From assembly GCF_020873895.1 (NCBI RefSeq), contig NZ_JAHWGT010000010.1:1-64000 (forward strand): DNA of 64,000 nucleotides, given 5' to 3'. Below the pieces are notes generated by a model. It was given only the letters and a program-made list of their open reading frames with translations, had not been told where the DNA came from and did not search any database. Source of the stretch: Streptomyces sp. DH12 (GTDB taxonomy: Bacteria > Actinomycetota > Actinomycetes > Streptomycetales > Streptomycetaceae). Both the position numbers and the translations under genes were made by a program. Below are positions 25,701 through 33,204 of this stretch, one piece after another (the first letter of the stretch is position 1; the number at the start of each line of letters is the position of its first letter).

Positions 25701-28700
25701 CCACCGCGGGCGGCGAGACCGTGACCGACGAGAAGTGCACGGTCACCACATACGTCCACAACACCGCGGCGCACCTCATCGGCCTGCCCGACCGGGTCCG
25801 CACCACGGCCGGCGGCTGCGCCGACGCCGCCACCGCCCCGACCGGCCGGATCATCTCCGACAGCCGCACCTCCTACGACGCGCTCGGCGCCTTCGGCGCG
25901 GCCCCCACCAAGGGCCTGCCGTACCAGGTGGACACCGTCTCGGGCAGCGGCACCGGCTGGATCACCTCCGCGCGCACCTCCTACGACGCGCTGGGCCGCG
26001 CCACGAAGGTCACGGACGCGGCGGGCAACTCCACCACCACGACGTACACCCCGGCCACGGGTCCGGCGTTCGAGGTCACCCAGACCGACGCCGCCGGCCA
26101 CGCCACGACGACCGCAGTGGACCCGGCCCGCGGCTCCACCCTCTCGGTCACGGACCCCAACAACCGCAAGACGACGACCACGTACGACGCGCTGGGCCGG
26201 ATCACGGGCATCTGGTCCCCGTCCCGCCCGGTGAACCAGGACGCGTCCGCACGCTTCGCGTACCGGATCGAGGACAGCAAGGTCCCTGCGGTCCACACCC
26301 GCGTCCTGCGCGACAACGGCACTTACGAGGACTCGTACGCCCTCTTCGACGGCCTGCTCCGCCCGCGCCAGACGCAGAGCGAGGCCCTCGGCGGCGGCCG
26401 CATCGTGACGGAGACGTCCTACAACGCGAGCGGCGCCCCGCAGGAGACGCGCGACGGCTACCTGGCGGAGGGCGAACCCGAACCGGAAATATTCGTTCCA
26501 CTCTCGCTCACCCAGGTGCCGAGCGCCACCAAGACCGCCTACGACGGCCTCGGCCGCCCGACCCGCACGACAACCCTGCACGAGGGCGTGCCTCAGTACT
26601 CCGGCACCACGACCTACGGCGGTGACTGGACGCTGGCCCGGACGGCCATGTCGGCCGACGGCTCGACGCCGCTCTCCGGCAGCCGGGCCGTGAAGACCAC
26701 GACGGACGCCCTCGGCCGGACGACGCTCATCCGGCACTTCACCAGCCAGAACGTGGCGGCGGAGAGCATCGACACCACATACGCCTACGACCCTCGCGGC
26801 CACCTCGCCGGGGTCACGGACGCCCAGGGCAACACGTGGAGCTACACGTACGACGCCCGCGGCCGCAAGACGTCCGCCACCGACCCGGACGCCGGCGCCG
26901 CGTACTTCGGCCACAACGCCCTCGACCAGCAGGTCTGGACCCGCGACAACCAGGGCCGCCACCAGTACTCGACGTATGACGTGCTCGGCCGGCAGACGGA
27001 GCTGCGCGACGACTCGGCGACGGGCCCGCTGGTCGCCGAGTGGACCTTCGACACCCTGCCCGGCGCCAAGGGGCAGCCCGTGGCGTCCACCCGGTACCAC
27101 TCCGGGGCCGCGTTCACCAGCGAGGTCACCGGCTACGACACCGAGTACCGGCCCACCGGTTCGAAGACGACGATCCCGAGCACCCCGCAGACCACGGGCC
27201 TGGCCGGCACGTACGCCTACGCCACCACCTACACGCCGACCGGCAAGGTCCAGACGGTCGACCTGCCCGCCGCACCGGGCGGCCTCGCCGCGGAGAAGGT
27301 CGTCACCCGCTACGACGGAGAGGGCTCGCCGACCACCGTGTCGGGCCTCTCCTGGTACACCGCGGACACCTTCCTCAGCCCGTACGGCCAGGTGCTCCGG
27401 ACGGCGTCCGGCGAGGCACCGCGCCGGGTCTGGACGACGAACGTCTACGACGAGAACACCCGCCGCCTGCGGCGCACCACGGCCAACCGGGAAACCGCCC
27501 CCACCCCCGTCTCGACGACGAGCTACGGCTACGACCCGGTCGGCACCATCACCTCGATCACCGCCCAGCAGCCGGCCGGCACCGAGGAGCAGTGCTTCGC
27601 CTACGACCCGATGGGCCGCCTGGTCCACGCGTGGACCGACGGCAACGCGTCCGCCGTCTGCCCGCGGACGTCGACGGCGCCGGGTGCCGGCCCCGCACGA
27701 GCCGATGTCTCGGCGGGCGTCGACGGTGGCGGCTACTGGCACTCGTACGGCTTCGACGCGATCGGCAACCGCACGAGCATGACCGTCCACGATCGCACCG
27801 ACGCGGCCCTGGACGACACGTACACCTACACGTACGGCCGCAAGCTGCCGGACAACCCGCGGCCGGTACAGCCGCACACCCTGACCCAGGTCGACGCGGT
27901 CGTCAACTCACCGGGCTCCACGCTCAAGCCCCGCTCCACCTACGCCTACGACGCGTCCGGCAACACCACGGCACGCGTCCTGGGCGGCGACCGGCAGAAC
28001 CTCAGCTGGGACCGCCGCAACAAGCTGACCTCGGTCGACACGAACGACGACGGCACGGCGGACGTGTCGTACCTGTACGACGCGTCCGGCAACCGCCTGG
28101 TGGAGGACGACGGCACCACGCGCACCCTCTTCCTCGGCGAGGCGGAGATCGTGGTCAACACGGCCGGCCAGCCCCTGGACGCCCGCCGCTACTACAGCAG
28201 CCCCGGCGCCCCGACGACCGTCCGCACGACGGGCGGCAAGGCCACGGGCCACAAGCTCACGGTCATGCTGGCGGACCACCACAGCACGTCGACCACGTCG
28301 GTCGACCTCTCCGCCGCCCAGACGGTCACCCACCGCCGCTTCGACCCGTACGGCAACCCGCGCGGCACCGAACCGACCACGTGGCCCGACCGCCGCACGT
28401 ACCTGGGCGTCGGCATCGACGACCCGACCACGGGCCTGACCCACATCGGCGCCCGCGAGTACGACGCCTCGACGGGCCGCTTCATCTCGGTCGACCCGAT
28501 CATGGACATCACGGACCCGCTCCAGATGAACGGGTACACGTACTCGAACGCGGACCCCGTCAACTTCTCCGACCCCACGGGCCTGATCATCGCCGAATGC
28601 GGCCGGCAGGAACTCTCCTGCACCGAGAATGGCACCAAGGTAGTGGGGACGGGTTCCAAGGATCCCGGCCCCAGCGCCCCGTCTTCCGAAGATTGGCAGT

Positions 28701-29845
28701 CCGAAGGGGAAATGCGGACGGACTTCGATGGCGACGGTTACATTGCCGTTTACCCGACGGTCAAGGTCCCGGTCAAGTGGGATGGTGCGGAGAAGTACAT
28801 ACAGGCCTTCTACAGCAGGGTCGACGATGTGTGCCTCTACGGTCGCGAAAGTTGTGCAGACCTCTCCGTCGCGCATCGTGGCATGGACATCAATAACTGG
28901 AAGGGCAGAGCTTGCCAGGCTGCCGGTGGTCGATGTCCTGCGCACCTGAAGTGGGGAATGGGGGCCGCACTGGCCGGCGGCTTCCTGGTCGCTGCGGGGG
29001 AGTTCGCGGGGCACCGCGCGCGGAACTCCGGACCGAAAAAGCGGACGGACTGCAAGTGTTTCCCAGCCGGTACCGATGTCCTGATGGCGGACGGGACGAA
29101 GAAGCAAATCGAGCAAGTTGATCTCGGCGATGAGGTTCTCGCGACCGATCCCCTCACCGGTGAGTCCGGTGCCCGCGAGGTCACGCAACTCATTGCAACG
29201 GAGAATGACAAGCGATACAACGACCTGACGATCATTACTGAAAGGGGAGATGAGGCCCTTACGGCGACCCATGAGCACCCTTTCTGGTCACCGTCCGAAG
29301 GTGCGTGGGTGGAGGCAGGTTTTCTCCGCGCGGGGATGACGCTGCTCACGGATACCGGTCACACGGTAACTGTCTCGGAGAACCGTGCATATATTGAGCG
29401 CGCCCGCACCTACAACCTGACGGTCGCGGACCTCCACACGTACTATGTGCTGGCGGGGCAGACTCCGGTTCTGGTTCACAACAGCAACTGCGATCTTGCT
29501 GCGCATGAGGCTGCGGGGGGTCACGCAATCAGTCGGCATGTCGGCAAAACCGATGCTGAACTGGCCGCACGCAACATCCGATACTCCTCGACGTTTACTG
29601 ACCTTGCTGCGGCCAATAGGGCGACCGGTGGTAATCTCGCCGCTAATCAGGCAGGCATCAATCAGTGGCTCGCAGGGAGAGGGAATCGACTCGTGATTAA
29701 TGGTCCGATGGATGCTTCCGGGGGAAGGGTGTATGAGCGTGCCACGCAAAGTACCCTCAGCCCGACAGGTGTGACCACAGTGCTCCAACGTAATCCCTCA
29801 ATGCCTAACGGCTACCACATCGTGACCTCGTACCCGATGCCGTAA
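22751..29845 (+). CDS. Secreted Rhs/YD-repeat polymorphic toxin with HINT and RNase-A-like C terminus
   Basis: A 2364-residue protein. The signal peptide has a long basic n-region (RRSGRPRRRSGRPTRARG), a hydrophobic core at 41-54 and cleavage after about Ala60. A beta-rich N-terminal half (SISLSYSSQSVDGRTSVANG) leads into many YD repeats (YDALGRATKVTDAAGNSTTT, YDPRGHLAGVTDAQGNTW) and the Rhs core closure GYTYSNADPVNFSDPTGL at 1928-1945. A linker follows, then a HINT/intein-like protease domain from Cys2101 (CKCFPAGTDVLMADG) to VHNS at 2242-2245. The last 119 residues match the CdiA-CT RNase-A-like toxin fold: GGHAISRHVGKTDAEL with His2258 and His2263, STFTDLAAANRA, and the closing TSYP with Thr2359 and Tyr2361. 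The HINT domain probably releases the RNase. I chose ATG 22751 for its signal peptide and Shine-Dalgarno; an in-frame extension reaches 22649. GC content drops sharply after about 28590. Confidence 0.85.
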   Translation: MSSSDAGRSFGLPGNLAVSRATRRSGRPRRRSGRPTRARGLGVLLSAVLSVTLPPAEAWAIAPPTPRTGPVLEELQQEEVIDPDQARMEELSSWAGGPVEPPADYEPTEVTPPAGGTTPVPLDGAGEQLVQAGALPVRIGQASPTEETPAPPAPAGTWDVTVEPRTTTEDTAVDGALIKLTPPEAGSTPVDVELDYGRFEDLFGNEWSTRLQLVQLPECFLTDPQLDECATPVTIPSSNDPGTGTVRATVDPAAGQAQGLSTQAGGGPVVLAATDSASGAGGTYKATPLSATGSWTAGGSGGGFSWSYPVTVPAPPAGPAPSISLSYSSQSVDGRTSVANGQASWIGDGWDYHPGFIERRYRSCNDDRSGTPNNGNSTDKKKSDLCWAADNVVMSLGGSSTELVHKAGTSAWTASNDTGATIEYRDKNGAGKSAQTAGHDGEHWVVTTRDGTRYWFGRDTLPGRTTRTNSTLTVPVFGNHDGEPCHAATYAASSCSQAWRWNLDYVEDVHGNAMVVDWKKEQNRYAKNEKFTAAASYDRDGYPTQILYGLRAGALTAPPAGKVVFKAAPRCIGSATTCSETKFESKNYQDKQPWWDTPSTLHCKATADKCHVTAPTFWSRVRLSSIETHGQRTAGSTALSLVDRWTLHQSFPRQRTDTHPPLWLESLSRVGFGRPDASGRQTDKDLPPVSFIPNVTDMPNRVLRSTADHTPDFDRLRIETIRTETGGEIHVDYSDPCPVGGRTVSASNKSRCFPVHWSPDPDAFADENLQKSDYTKPVEWFNKYVVEKVTEKDTVARQPDVVTSYTYDEQTGAAWARNTDEFTKPALRTYDQWRGYASVTVRKGATAHTGSAEATEQSQVTTRYFRGMSRDAGGTQVLVKDSTGTLELGEDILAHQGRAAETLTYTKAGGSLAAREMSWPYAKVTASRARPGLPALEAYRTGTLRTDSVQYLDGGRTRTVRTLTTHDDTYGLPTTAHTSTRTPTTAGGETVTDEKCTVTTYVHNTAAHLIGLPDRVRTTAGGCADAATAPTGRIISDSRTSYDALGAFGAAPTKGLPYQVDTVSGSGTGWITSARTSYDALGRATKVTDAAGNSTTTTYTPATGPAFEVTQTDAAGHATTTAVDPARGSTLSVTDPNNRKTTTTYDALGRITGIWSPSRPVNQDASARFAYRIEDSKVPAVHTRVLRDNGTYEDSYALFDGLLRPRQTQSEALGGGRIVTETSYNASGAPQETRDGYLAEGEPEPEIFVPLSLTQVPSATKTAYDGLGRPTRTTTLHEGVPQYSGTTTYGGDWTLARTAMSADGSTPLSGSRAVKTTTDALGRTTLIRHFTSQNVAAESIDTTYAYDPRGHLAGVTDAQGNTWSYTYDARGRKTSATDPDAGAAYFGHNALDQQVWTRDNQGRHQYSTYDVLGRQTELRDDSATGPLVAEWTFDTLPGAKGQPVASTRYHSGAAFTSEVTGYDTEYRPTGSKTTIPSTPQTTGLAGTYAYATTYTPTGKVQTVDLPAAPGGLAAEKVVTRYDGEGSPTTVSGLSWYTADTFLSPYGQVLRTASGEAPRRVWTTNVYDENTRRLRRTTANRETAPTPVSTTSYGYDPVGTITSITAQQPAGTEEQCFAYDPMGRLVHAWTDGNASAVCPRTSTAPGAGPARADVSAGVDGGGYWHSYGFDAIGNRTSMTVHDRTDAALDDTYTYTYGRKLPDNPRPVQPHTLTQVDAVVNSPGSTLKPRSTYAYDASGNTTARVLGGDRQNLSWDRRNKLTSVDTNDDGTADVSYLYDASGNRLVEDDGTTRTLFLGEAEIVVNTAGQPLDARRYYSSPGAPTTVRTTGGKATGHKLTVMLADHHSTSTTSVDLSAAQTVTHRRFDPYGNPRGTEPTTWPDRRTYLGVGIDDPTTGLTHIGAREYDASTGRFISVDPIMDITDPLQMNGYTYSNADPVNFSDPTGLIIAECGRQELSCTENGTKVVGTGSKDPGPSAPSSEDWQSEGEMRTDFDGDGYIAVYPTVKVPVKWDGAEKYIQAFYSRVDDVCLYGRESCADLSVAHRGMDINNWKGRACQAAGGRCPAHLKWGMGAALAGGFLVAAGEFAGHRARNSGPKKRTDCKCFPAGTDVLMADGTKKQIEQVDLGDEVLATDPLTGESGAREVTQLIATENDKRYNDLTIITERGDEALTATHEHPFWSPSEGAWVEAGFLRAGMTLLTDTGHTVTVSENRAYIERARTYNLTVADLHTYYVLAGQTPVLVHNSNCDLAAHEAAGGHAISRHVGKTDAELAARNIRYSSTFTDLAAANRATGGNLAANQAGINQWLAGRGNRLVINGPMDASGGRVYERATQSTLSPTGVTTVLQRNPSMPNGYHIVTSYPMP

Positions 29846-30129
29846 TGAAGGCGGACTCGATGCGTTACCTTGCGCAGGCGTATTTCCATCAGGATTACGA
29901 CCTTGAAGCGGAAGAGCCGATTCAGATTTTGACGGAGTTTCGGGAGGTCGAACCCCCTGAGGCGGTCGAAGAATTGCGAGCATCCCTGGAGCAGATCGTA
30001 GCTTCGGGTATGGGGGAGGACGGCTTGGCTGAGGTTTGGCTTGAGACGGCCGGCGCCTCGTACGATCCGCGTCAGGATGGGATCGCTATGTCCCTCTGGT
30101 TTCACCAGATGATCGATTCGCTGATGTAG
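29845..30129 (+). CDS. CdiI-like immunity protein for the RNase toxin
   Basis: A 94-residue acidic protein that resembles the CdiI_2-type immunity family: MRYLAQAYFHQDYDLEAEEP near the start, then VEELRASLEQIVAS and ASYDPRQDGIAMSLWF. Its first ATG overlaps the toxin stop (TAATG), so it is translationally coupled. The ATG at 29860 is an alternative with GAAGG eight bases upstream, which would give 89 residues starting MRYLAQ. It should bind the C-terminal RNase domain in the cytoplasm and protect the producer and its kin. Codon use and GC are as low as in the toxin tip, so toxin and immunity probably arrived together. Confidence 0.78.
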   Translation: MKADSMRYLAQAYFHQDYDLEAEEPIQILTEFREVEPPEAVEELRASLEQIVASGMGEDGLAEVWLETAGASYDPRQDGIAMSLWFHQMIDSLM

Positions 30130-30170
30130 CTCCACCTGGAGGTAAGAGTCTGGGTGCAAGCGCAAATCTG

Positions 30171-30201
30171 AAGCCCCGCCAGAGCATCTCTGGCGGGGCT
30201 T
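30171..30201. terminator. Terminator between immunity and integrase genes
   Basis: A perfect 14-base stem (30171-30184 with 30188-30201) with a CAT loop, placed between the convergent immunity and integrase genes. The plus strand ends in CTTCT; the minus strand ends in CTTCAGATTTG. It can serve either direction. Confidence 0.75.
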
Positions 30202-30235
30202 CTGGGGTGCTTGACGGCAGTAGTTGACGGCAACG

Positions 30236-31522
30236 TCAGCGGAAGGGGGCCGCGCAGAGTGGCGTGTCGTCGCCGTCGTCGTGGGGCGGGTTGGTGTCTG
30301 TCGTGCCGTCGAGTGCGGTGCTGAGGATGTCGATGGCGTGGCGCTGGAGGCGGAGTCGGACGTGGGCGTAGACGGTGGCGGTGACGCCGATGTGGGCGTG
30401 GCCGAGGAGTTCCTTGATCACGACGAGTTCGACGCCCTGTTCCAGGAGCAGTGTGGCGGTGGAGTGGCGGAGGTCGTGGAAGCGGATGCGCCGGAGCCCG
30501 GCCCGGTGGAGGAAGCTACGGAAGCGGCGGGTGAGGTTGGCCGGGTCGAGAGGCCGTCCGGTCGGCATGGTGAAGACGAGGCCGTTGTTTTCCAGCCCGG
30601 CCCTGCGGTCTCGCGCTCCCTTTCCTGCCGTCCCGGTGCTTCTTGAGGGAGTGGATGCATTGGGTCGGGAGCGCGATACGGCGCTCGGACGCCCGGCTCT
30701 TGTGGGGAGATGTGTGAGGCCGCCGGTGCGAGTGCGCTGGAGCGAGCGCCGGATGCTGGCCGTTCCGGTGGTGAGGTCGAGATCTTCCCAGCGGAGGCCG
30801 AGGAGTTCGCCCTTGCGGAGTCCGGTGCGGAGGGCGGGTTCGTACGGCGCGTGGAGCCGGTCGGCGCGGGCCGCGTCGAGGAACTGGCGGGCCTCGGCTG
30901 CGGTGAGCGGACGGAAGCGCCTGGGCTGGTGCGTGGTGGTCTTGACGTTGCGTGCGACGTCCCGGGGCAGCTCGTCTTCGCGGACCGCGTGTTCCAGCGC
31001 CGATTTGAGCACCGAGTGCACGTAGGTCACGGTCAAAGCGGACAACCGCTTCTGGCAACACTCGCCGACCGAACAGCACCTCTTCTGCACCGCGTCGAGC
31101 CCCTGGGCGCAGCACTGGCAGGTGGTGCGGAGTCGGTCGAGGAAGGTGCGTACGTCTTTGGTGGTGAGGCGGGCGATCTTCTTGGTGCCGAGGCCGGGGA
31201 TGAGGTGGAGGCGGACGCAGGAGGCGTAGCGGGTGTGGGTGTTCTCGCGGAGCCGGTGGATGGCGACGCTGTTGAGCCAGTAGGTGAGGTAGTCGCCGAC
31301 GGTGCTGTCGGCGGTGGCGACGGGCAGGCCGCGGTTGCTGTCGGCGATCTTCTCGGCGAGTTTGTCGGCAGCTCCTCTCCGAGTGCTGCCGTAGACGCGG
31401 ACGCGTATGCGGGTGCCGTCAGCGGCGAGGACGTAGCCGGCGGATTCCCAGCGGCCGTCCTTGCGCTGGTAGATGGTGCCTTCGCCGTTGGCGCGGGCCT
31501 TCTTGCGCTTGGGGGCGGTCAT
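30236..31522 (-). CDS. int: Tyrosine-recombinase integrase with an internally frame-scrambled segment
   Basis: A 428-residue phage/AICE-type integrase. The N-terminal arm-binding and SAM-like core-binding domains (KKARANGEGTIYQRKDGRWE; GLGTKKIARLTTKDVRTFLD) precede the catalytic domain with Arg236 (TGLRKGELLGLRW), His349 and Arg352 (FHDLRHSTATLL) and Tyr385 (TVYAH). Residues 275-311 do not look like an integrase. The expected SRASERRIALPTQC and RQERERETAGPGWK lie in the other two minus frames, and three single-base deletions near 30700, 30630 and 30590 explain this. The reading frame stays open, but the catalytic beta-hairpin lysine segment is lost. ATGA overlap with the excisionase gene. Activity is doubtful unless the indels are sequencing errors. 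Confidence 0.8.
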   Translation of the reverse strand: MTAPKRKKARANGEGTIYQRKDGRWESAGYVLAADGTRIRVRVYGSTRRGAADKLAEKIADSNRGLPVATADSTVGDYLTYWLNSVAIHRLRENTHTRYASCVRLHLIPGLGTKKIARLTTKDVRTFLDRLRTTCQCCAQGLDAVQKRCCSVGECCQKRLSALTVTYVHSVLKSALEHAVREDELPRDVARNVKTTTHQPRRFRPLTAAEARQFLDAARADRLHAPYEPALRTGLRKGELLGLRWEDLDLTTGTASIRRSLQRTRTGGLTHLPTRAGRPSAVSRSRPNASTPSRSTGTAGKGARDRRAGLENNGLVFTMPTGRPLDPANLTRRFRSFLHRAGLRRIRFHDLRHSTATLLLEQGVELVVIKELLGHAHIGVTATVYAHVRLRLQRHAIDILSTALDGTTDTNPPHDDGDDTPLCAAPFR

Positions 31523-31704
31523 CGGGCGGCCTCTTCCAGGTGACGCTGGACGTAGTCAGCGAGGGCGTGGGCGGGGATACGGCGGGCGCGGCCGATGGTC
31601 AGAGAGGCAAGGCGGCGGGTGCGCATCAGGTCGTAGAGGGCGGAGCGGCCGATCTTGAGGCGGGCCATCGCCTCGGGGACAGTGAGGAGTTCGTCGTCAC
31701 GCAC
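31519..31704 (-). CDS. xis: Excisionase / MerR-like helix-turn-helix protein
   Basis: A 61-residue DNA-binding protein of the excisionase (HTH_17) type: LLTVPEAMARLKIGRSALYD, LMRTRRLASLTIGRARRIPA, HALADYVQRHLEE. It starts at GTG 31704 with GGGAG eight bases upstream, and its stop overlaps the integrase start (ATGA). The xis-int order is that of pSAM2-like actinomycete integrative elements. It would direct excision and restrain integration. Confidence 0.85.
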   Translation of the reverse strand: MRDDELLTVPEAMARLKIGRSALYDLMRTRRLASLTIGRARRIPAHALADYVQRHLEEAAR

Positions 31705-31828
31705 CGGCTCTCACTCCCTGTTCGCATATCGGGCCGCCGTGGATGAGTGCGGCGAGGCGTTCAAGATCGGGAGTGAGGCCGGTGCCGTCATAGGCCCAGT
31801 CGGCGATGACGAGGGTGGGGTCGGGGAG
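31697..31828 (-). pseudogene. Possible C-terminal fragment of an AICE replication initiator
   Basis: About 43 codons reading ALPDPTLVIADWAYDGTGLT, PDLERLAALIHGGPICEQG, then VRAGA and a stop that overlaps the excisionase start. The LVIADWAYxGTG phrase and the position directly ahead of xis recall the end of RepSA-type initiators in pSAM2-like elements, where the order is rep-xis-int. The upstream part is missing and is replaced by an integrase fragment in another frame. Identification is tentative. Confidence 0.35.
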
Positions 31829-31845
31829 GGCGGAGGGGTGTGGCG

Positions 31846-32350
31846 GCGGTGCTGGTGCGCTGAAGGGTGCGGCGGATTGCGGCGGTGCCGGCGTCGAGGT
31901 CGAGGTCTTCCCGGCGCAGGCCGAAGAGTTCACCCTTGCGGAGTCCGGTGTGGAGGGCGAGTTCGAACAGGGCGTGCAGCCGGTGTCCGCGCGTGCCGCG
32001 AGGAGCGGGCGGGCTTCGTCGGCGGTGAGGGGTTCGAAGCGGCGGGGTCGTGGGGTGCGGGTGCGGACGTTGCGGGCGACGTTGCGCGGGATCTCTTCCT
32101 AACGCACGGCTTGCTCCAGGGCGGGCTTGAGGGCGGAGTGGATGTAGGTGAGCGTCAGCAGGAGGAGCAGCTTGTGACAGCACTAGCCGGCGGCGCAGCA
32201 GCGGGGCTGGTCGCGTTGGGCGTCGATGCCGCGTGTGCAGCACTGGCAGGTGGTGCGGAGTGGGTTGAGCCAGGTGCGGACGTCCTTGGCGGTGAGCTTG
32301 GTGAGCTTCTTCTTGCCCAGGCCGAGGATGAGGTACCGGTGGACACATAT
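31846..32350 (-). pseudogene. Decayed integrase fragment, core-binding and start of catalytic domain
   Basis: Several frames together read an integrase: LGKKKLTKLTAKDVRTWL, then LRTTCQCC and a Cys-rich stretch, PRNVARNVRTRTPRPRRFEP, LTADEARPLLAA, and LHTGLRKGELFGLRREDLDL followed by RRTLQRTSTAA. The order and content match residues about 90-260 of the intact-length integrase at 30236. At least one in-frame stop and several frameshifts break it. Both ends are lost. Confidence 0.75.
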
Positions 32351-32377
32351 CTAGAGCAGGCCCACATGCGACTGAAG

Positions 32378-32408
32378 AGCTCTACCGCAATCCTATTTGG
32401 GTAGAGCT
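32378..32408. terminator. Hairpin between two integrase fragments
   Basis: AGCTCTACC (32378-32386) pairs with GGTAGAGCT (32400-32408), followed by TTTCAGCC and a T-run on the plus strand. It occupies the position that the terminator at 30171 has relative to the intact-length integrase. GGTAGAGC also resembles a tRNA D-arm, but no tRNA is present. Confidence 0.4.
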
Positions 32409-32442
32409 TTTCAGCCTTTTGACGGCAACGGTGACGGCAACA

Positions 32443-32785
32443 TCAGCGGACGACGGCTGCGGTGGGCGGGTTGTCTACGGCGTCGGTCCGGCTGAGGGTG
32501 TTGCCGAGGGTGTCGAATGGCCTGGCGCTGGAGGCGGAGTCGGACGTGAGCGTCGGCGGTGACGCCGGTATGGGGGTGGCCCAATAACTCCTTGATGACG
32601 ACGGACGACGCCTTGTTGCAGGAATAGGGTGGCGGTCGAGTGGTGGCGGTCGCGGAAGCGCATTCGGCGGAGTCCGGCCCGGTCGAGGAAGCGGCGGCTG
32701 AGGTTGGCCGGGAACGATCGACCTTGCCTGCGGCATGGTGAACACGTGCCCCTTGTGTTGCCATGTGGATAGGTCGGGGTGCCGT
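32443..32785 (-). pseudogene. Decayed integrase fragment, C-terminal third
   Basis: Spread over three frames: WQHKGHVFTMPQA, then RRFLDRAGLRRMRFRDRHHS, TATLFLQQG, KELLGHPHTGVTADAHVRLR and a C-terminal tail ending TAAVVR. It aligns with the last 120 residues of the integrase at 30236. The active-site HDLR has become RDRH, so both the catalytic His and Arg are gone, and frameshifts are numerous. The tract after the stop (gacggcaac repeated) resembles that after the intact-length copy. Confidence 0.75.
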
Positions 32786-32799
32786 GCGTGAGTGGATGG

Positions 32800-33204
32800 C
32801 TACCGCTCGTCGCGCGTGGTGCGCCAGTCGGTCACGATCGCTTCGGCGTCGAACGGGTTCAGGTTCAGTGGGGGGCCCGGGGGTGGGCGGCGGAGGGTGG
32901 TGGTGATCTTTTCGTTGATCTCCGCCACGATGCGGCGCACCTGGGTCTCCGAGACCGCGCGGCCGATCGCCTCCAGGGCGTCCTCGGCCTCCTTGCGGAG
33001 GGCGAGTGTCGGGGGGAGGGCGGCGAGGCCCTCGCGGTGCATCTTGCCCTTGACCCACCACAGGTCGTCGTAGGGCGCGGTGTCGTCGGGGAGGGGTCGG
33101 CCGAGGCCGGAGAGGTGGGCGAAGTCCCCGCGCTCCGTCGCCTCGCGGATCTGCCGGTCGACCCATGACTCGAAGCCGATTCCGGGGGGTTTCCGTTCGG
33201 TCAT
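32800..33204 (-). CDS. DUF1992 (DnaJ homologue subfamily C-like) protein
   Basis: A 134-residue cytoplasmic protein of the DUF1992 family: FESWVDRQIREATERGDFAH at the start, LPDDTAPYDDLWWVKGKMHR, then a helical tail and the closing NPFDAEAIVTDWRTTRDE. The family is related to the eukaryotic DNAJC28-type domain without the J domain itself; biochemical function is unknown. It starts at ATG 33204; longer readings extend into promoter sequence. It marks the return to core genome to the right of the island. Confidence 0.82.
   Translation of the reverse strand: MTERKPPGIGFESWVDRQIREATERGDFAHLSGLGRPLPDDTAPYDDLWWVKGKMHREGLAALPPTLALRKEAEDALEAIGRAVSETQVRRIVAEINEKITTTLRRPPPGPPLNLNPFDAEAIVTDWRTTRDER

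Noticed and set aside
23177-27877. A 1566-codon open frame on the minus strand inside the Rhs gene
   Set aside because: It mirrors the Rhs frame, is full of Val/Arg/Gly low-complexity sequence and has no family resemblance. High GC removes stop codons from antisense frames in Streptomyces; the Rhs frame has the proper codon bias and domains.
29051-29490. Intein inside the Rhs protein
   Set aside because: The Cys start and the VHN end resemble an intein, but the downstream part is a toxin rather than the continuation of the host protein, and no homing endonuclease is present. A HINT processing domain fits better.
32378-32408. tRNA remnant as an integrase attachment site
   Set aside because: GGTAGAGC resembles a tRNA D-arm, but no anticodon arm, T-arm (GTTCGA) or CCA end follows. 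It is better read as a hairpin. No tRNA gene was found anywhere in the window.
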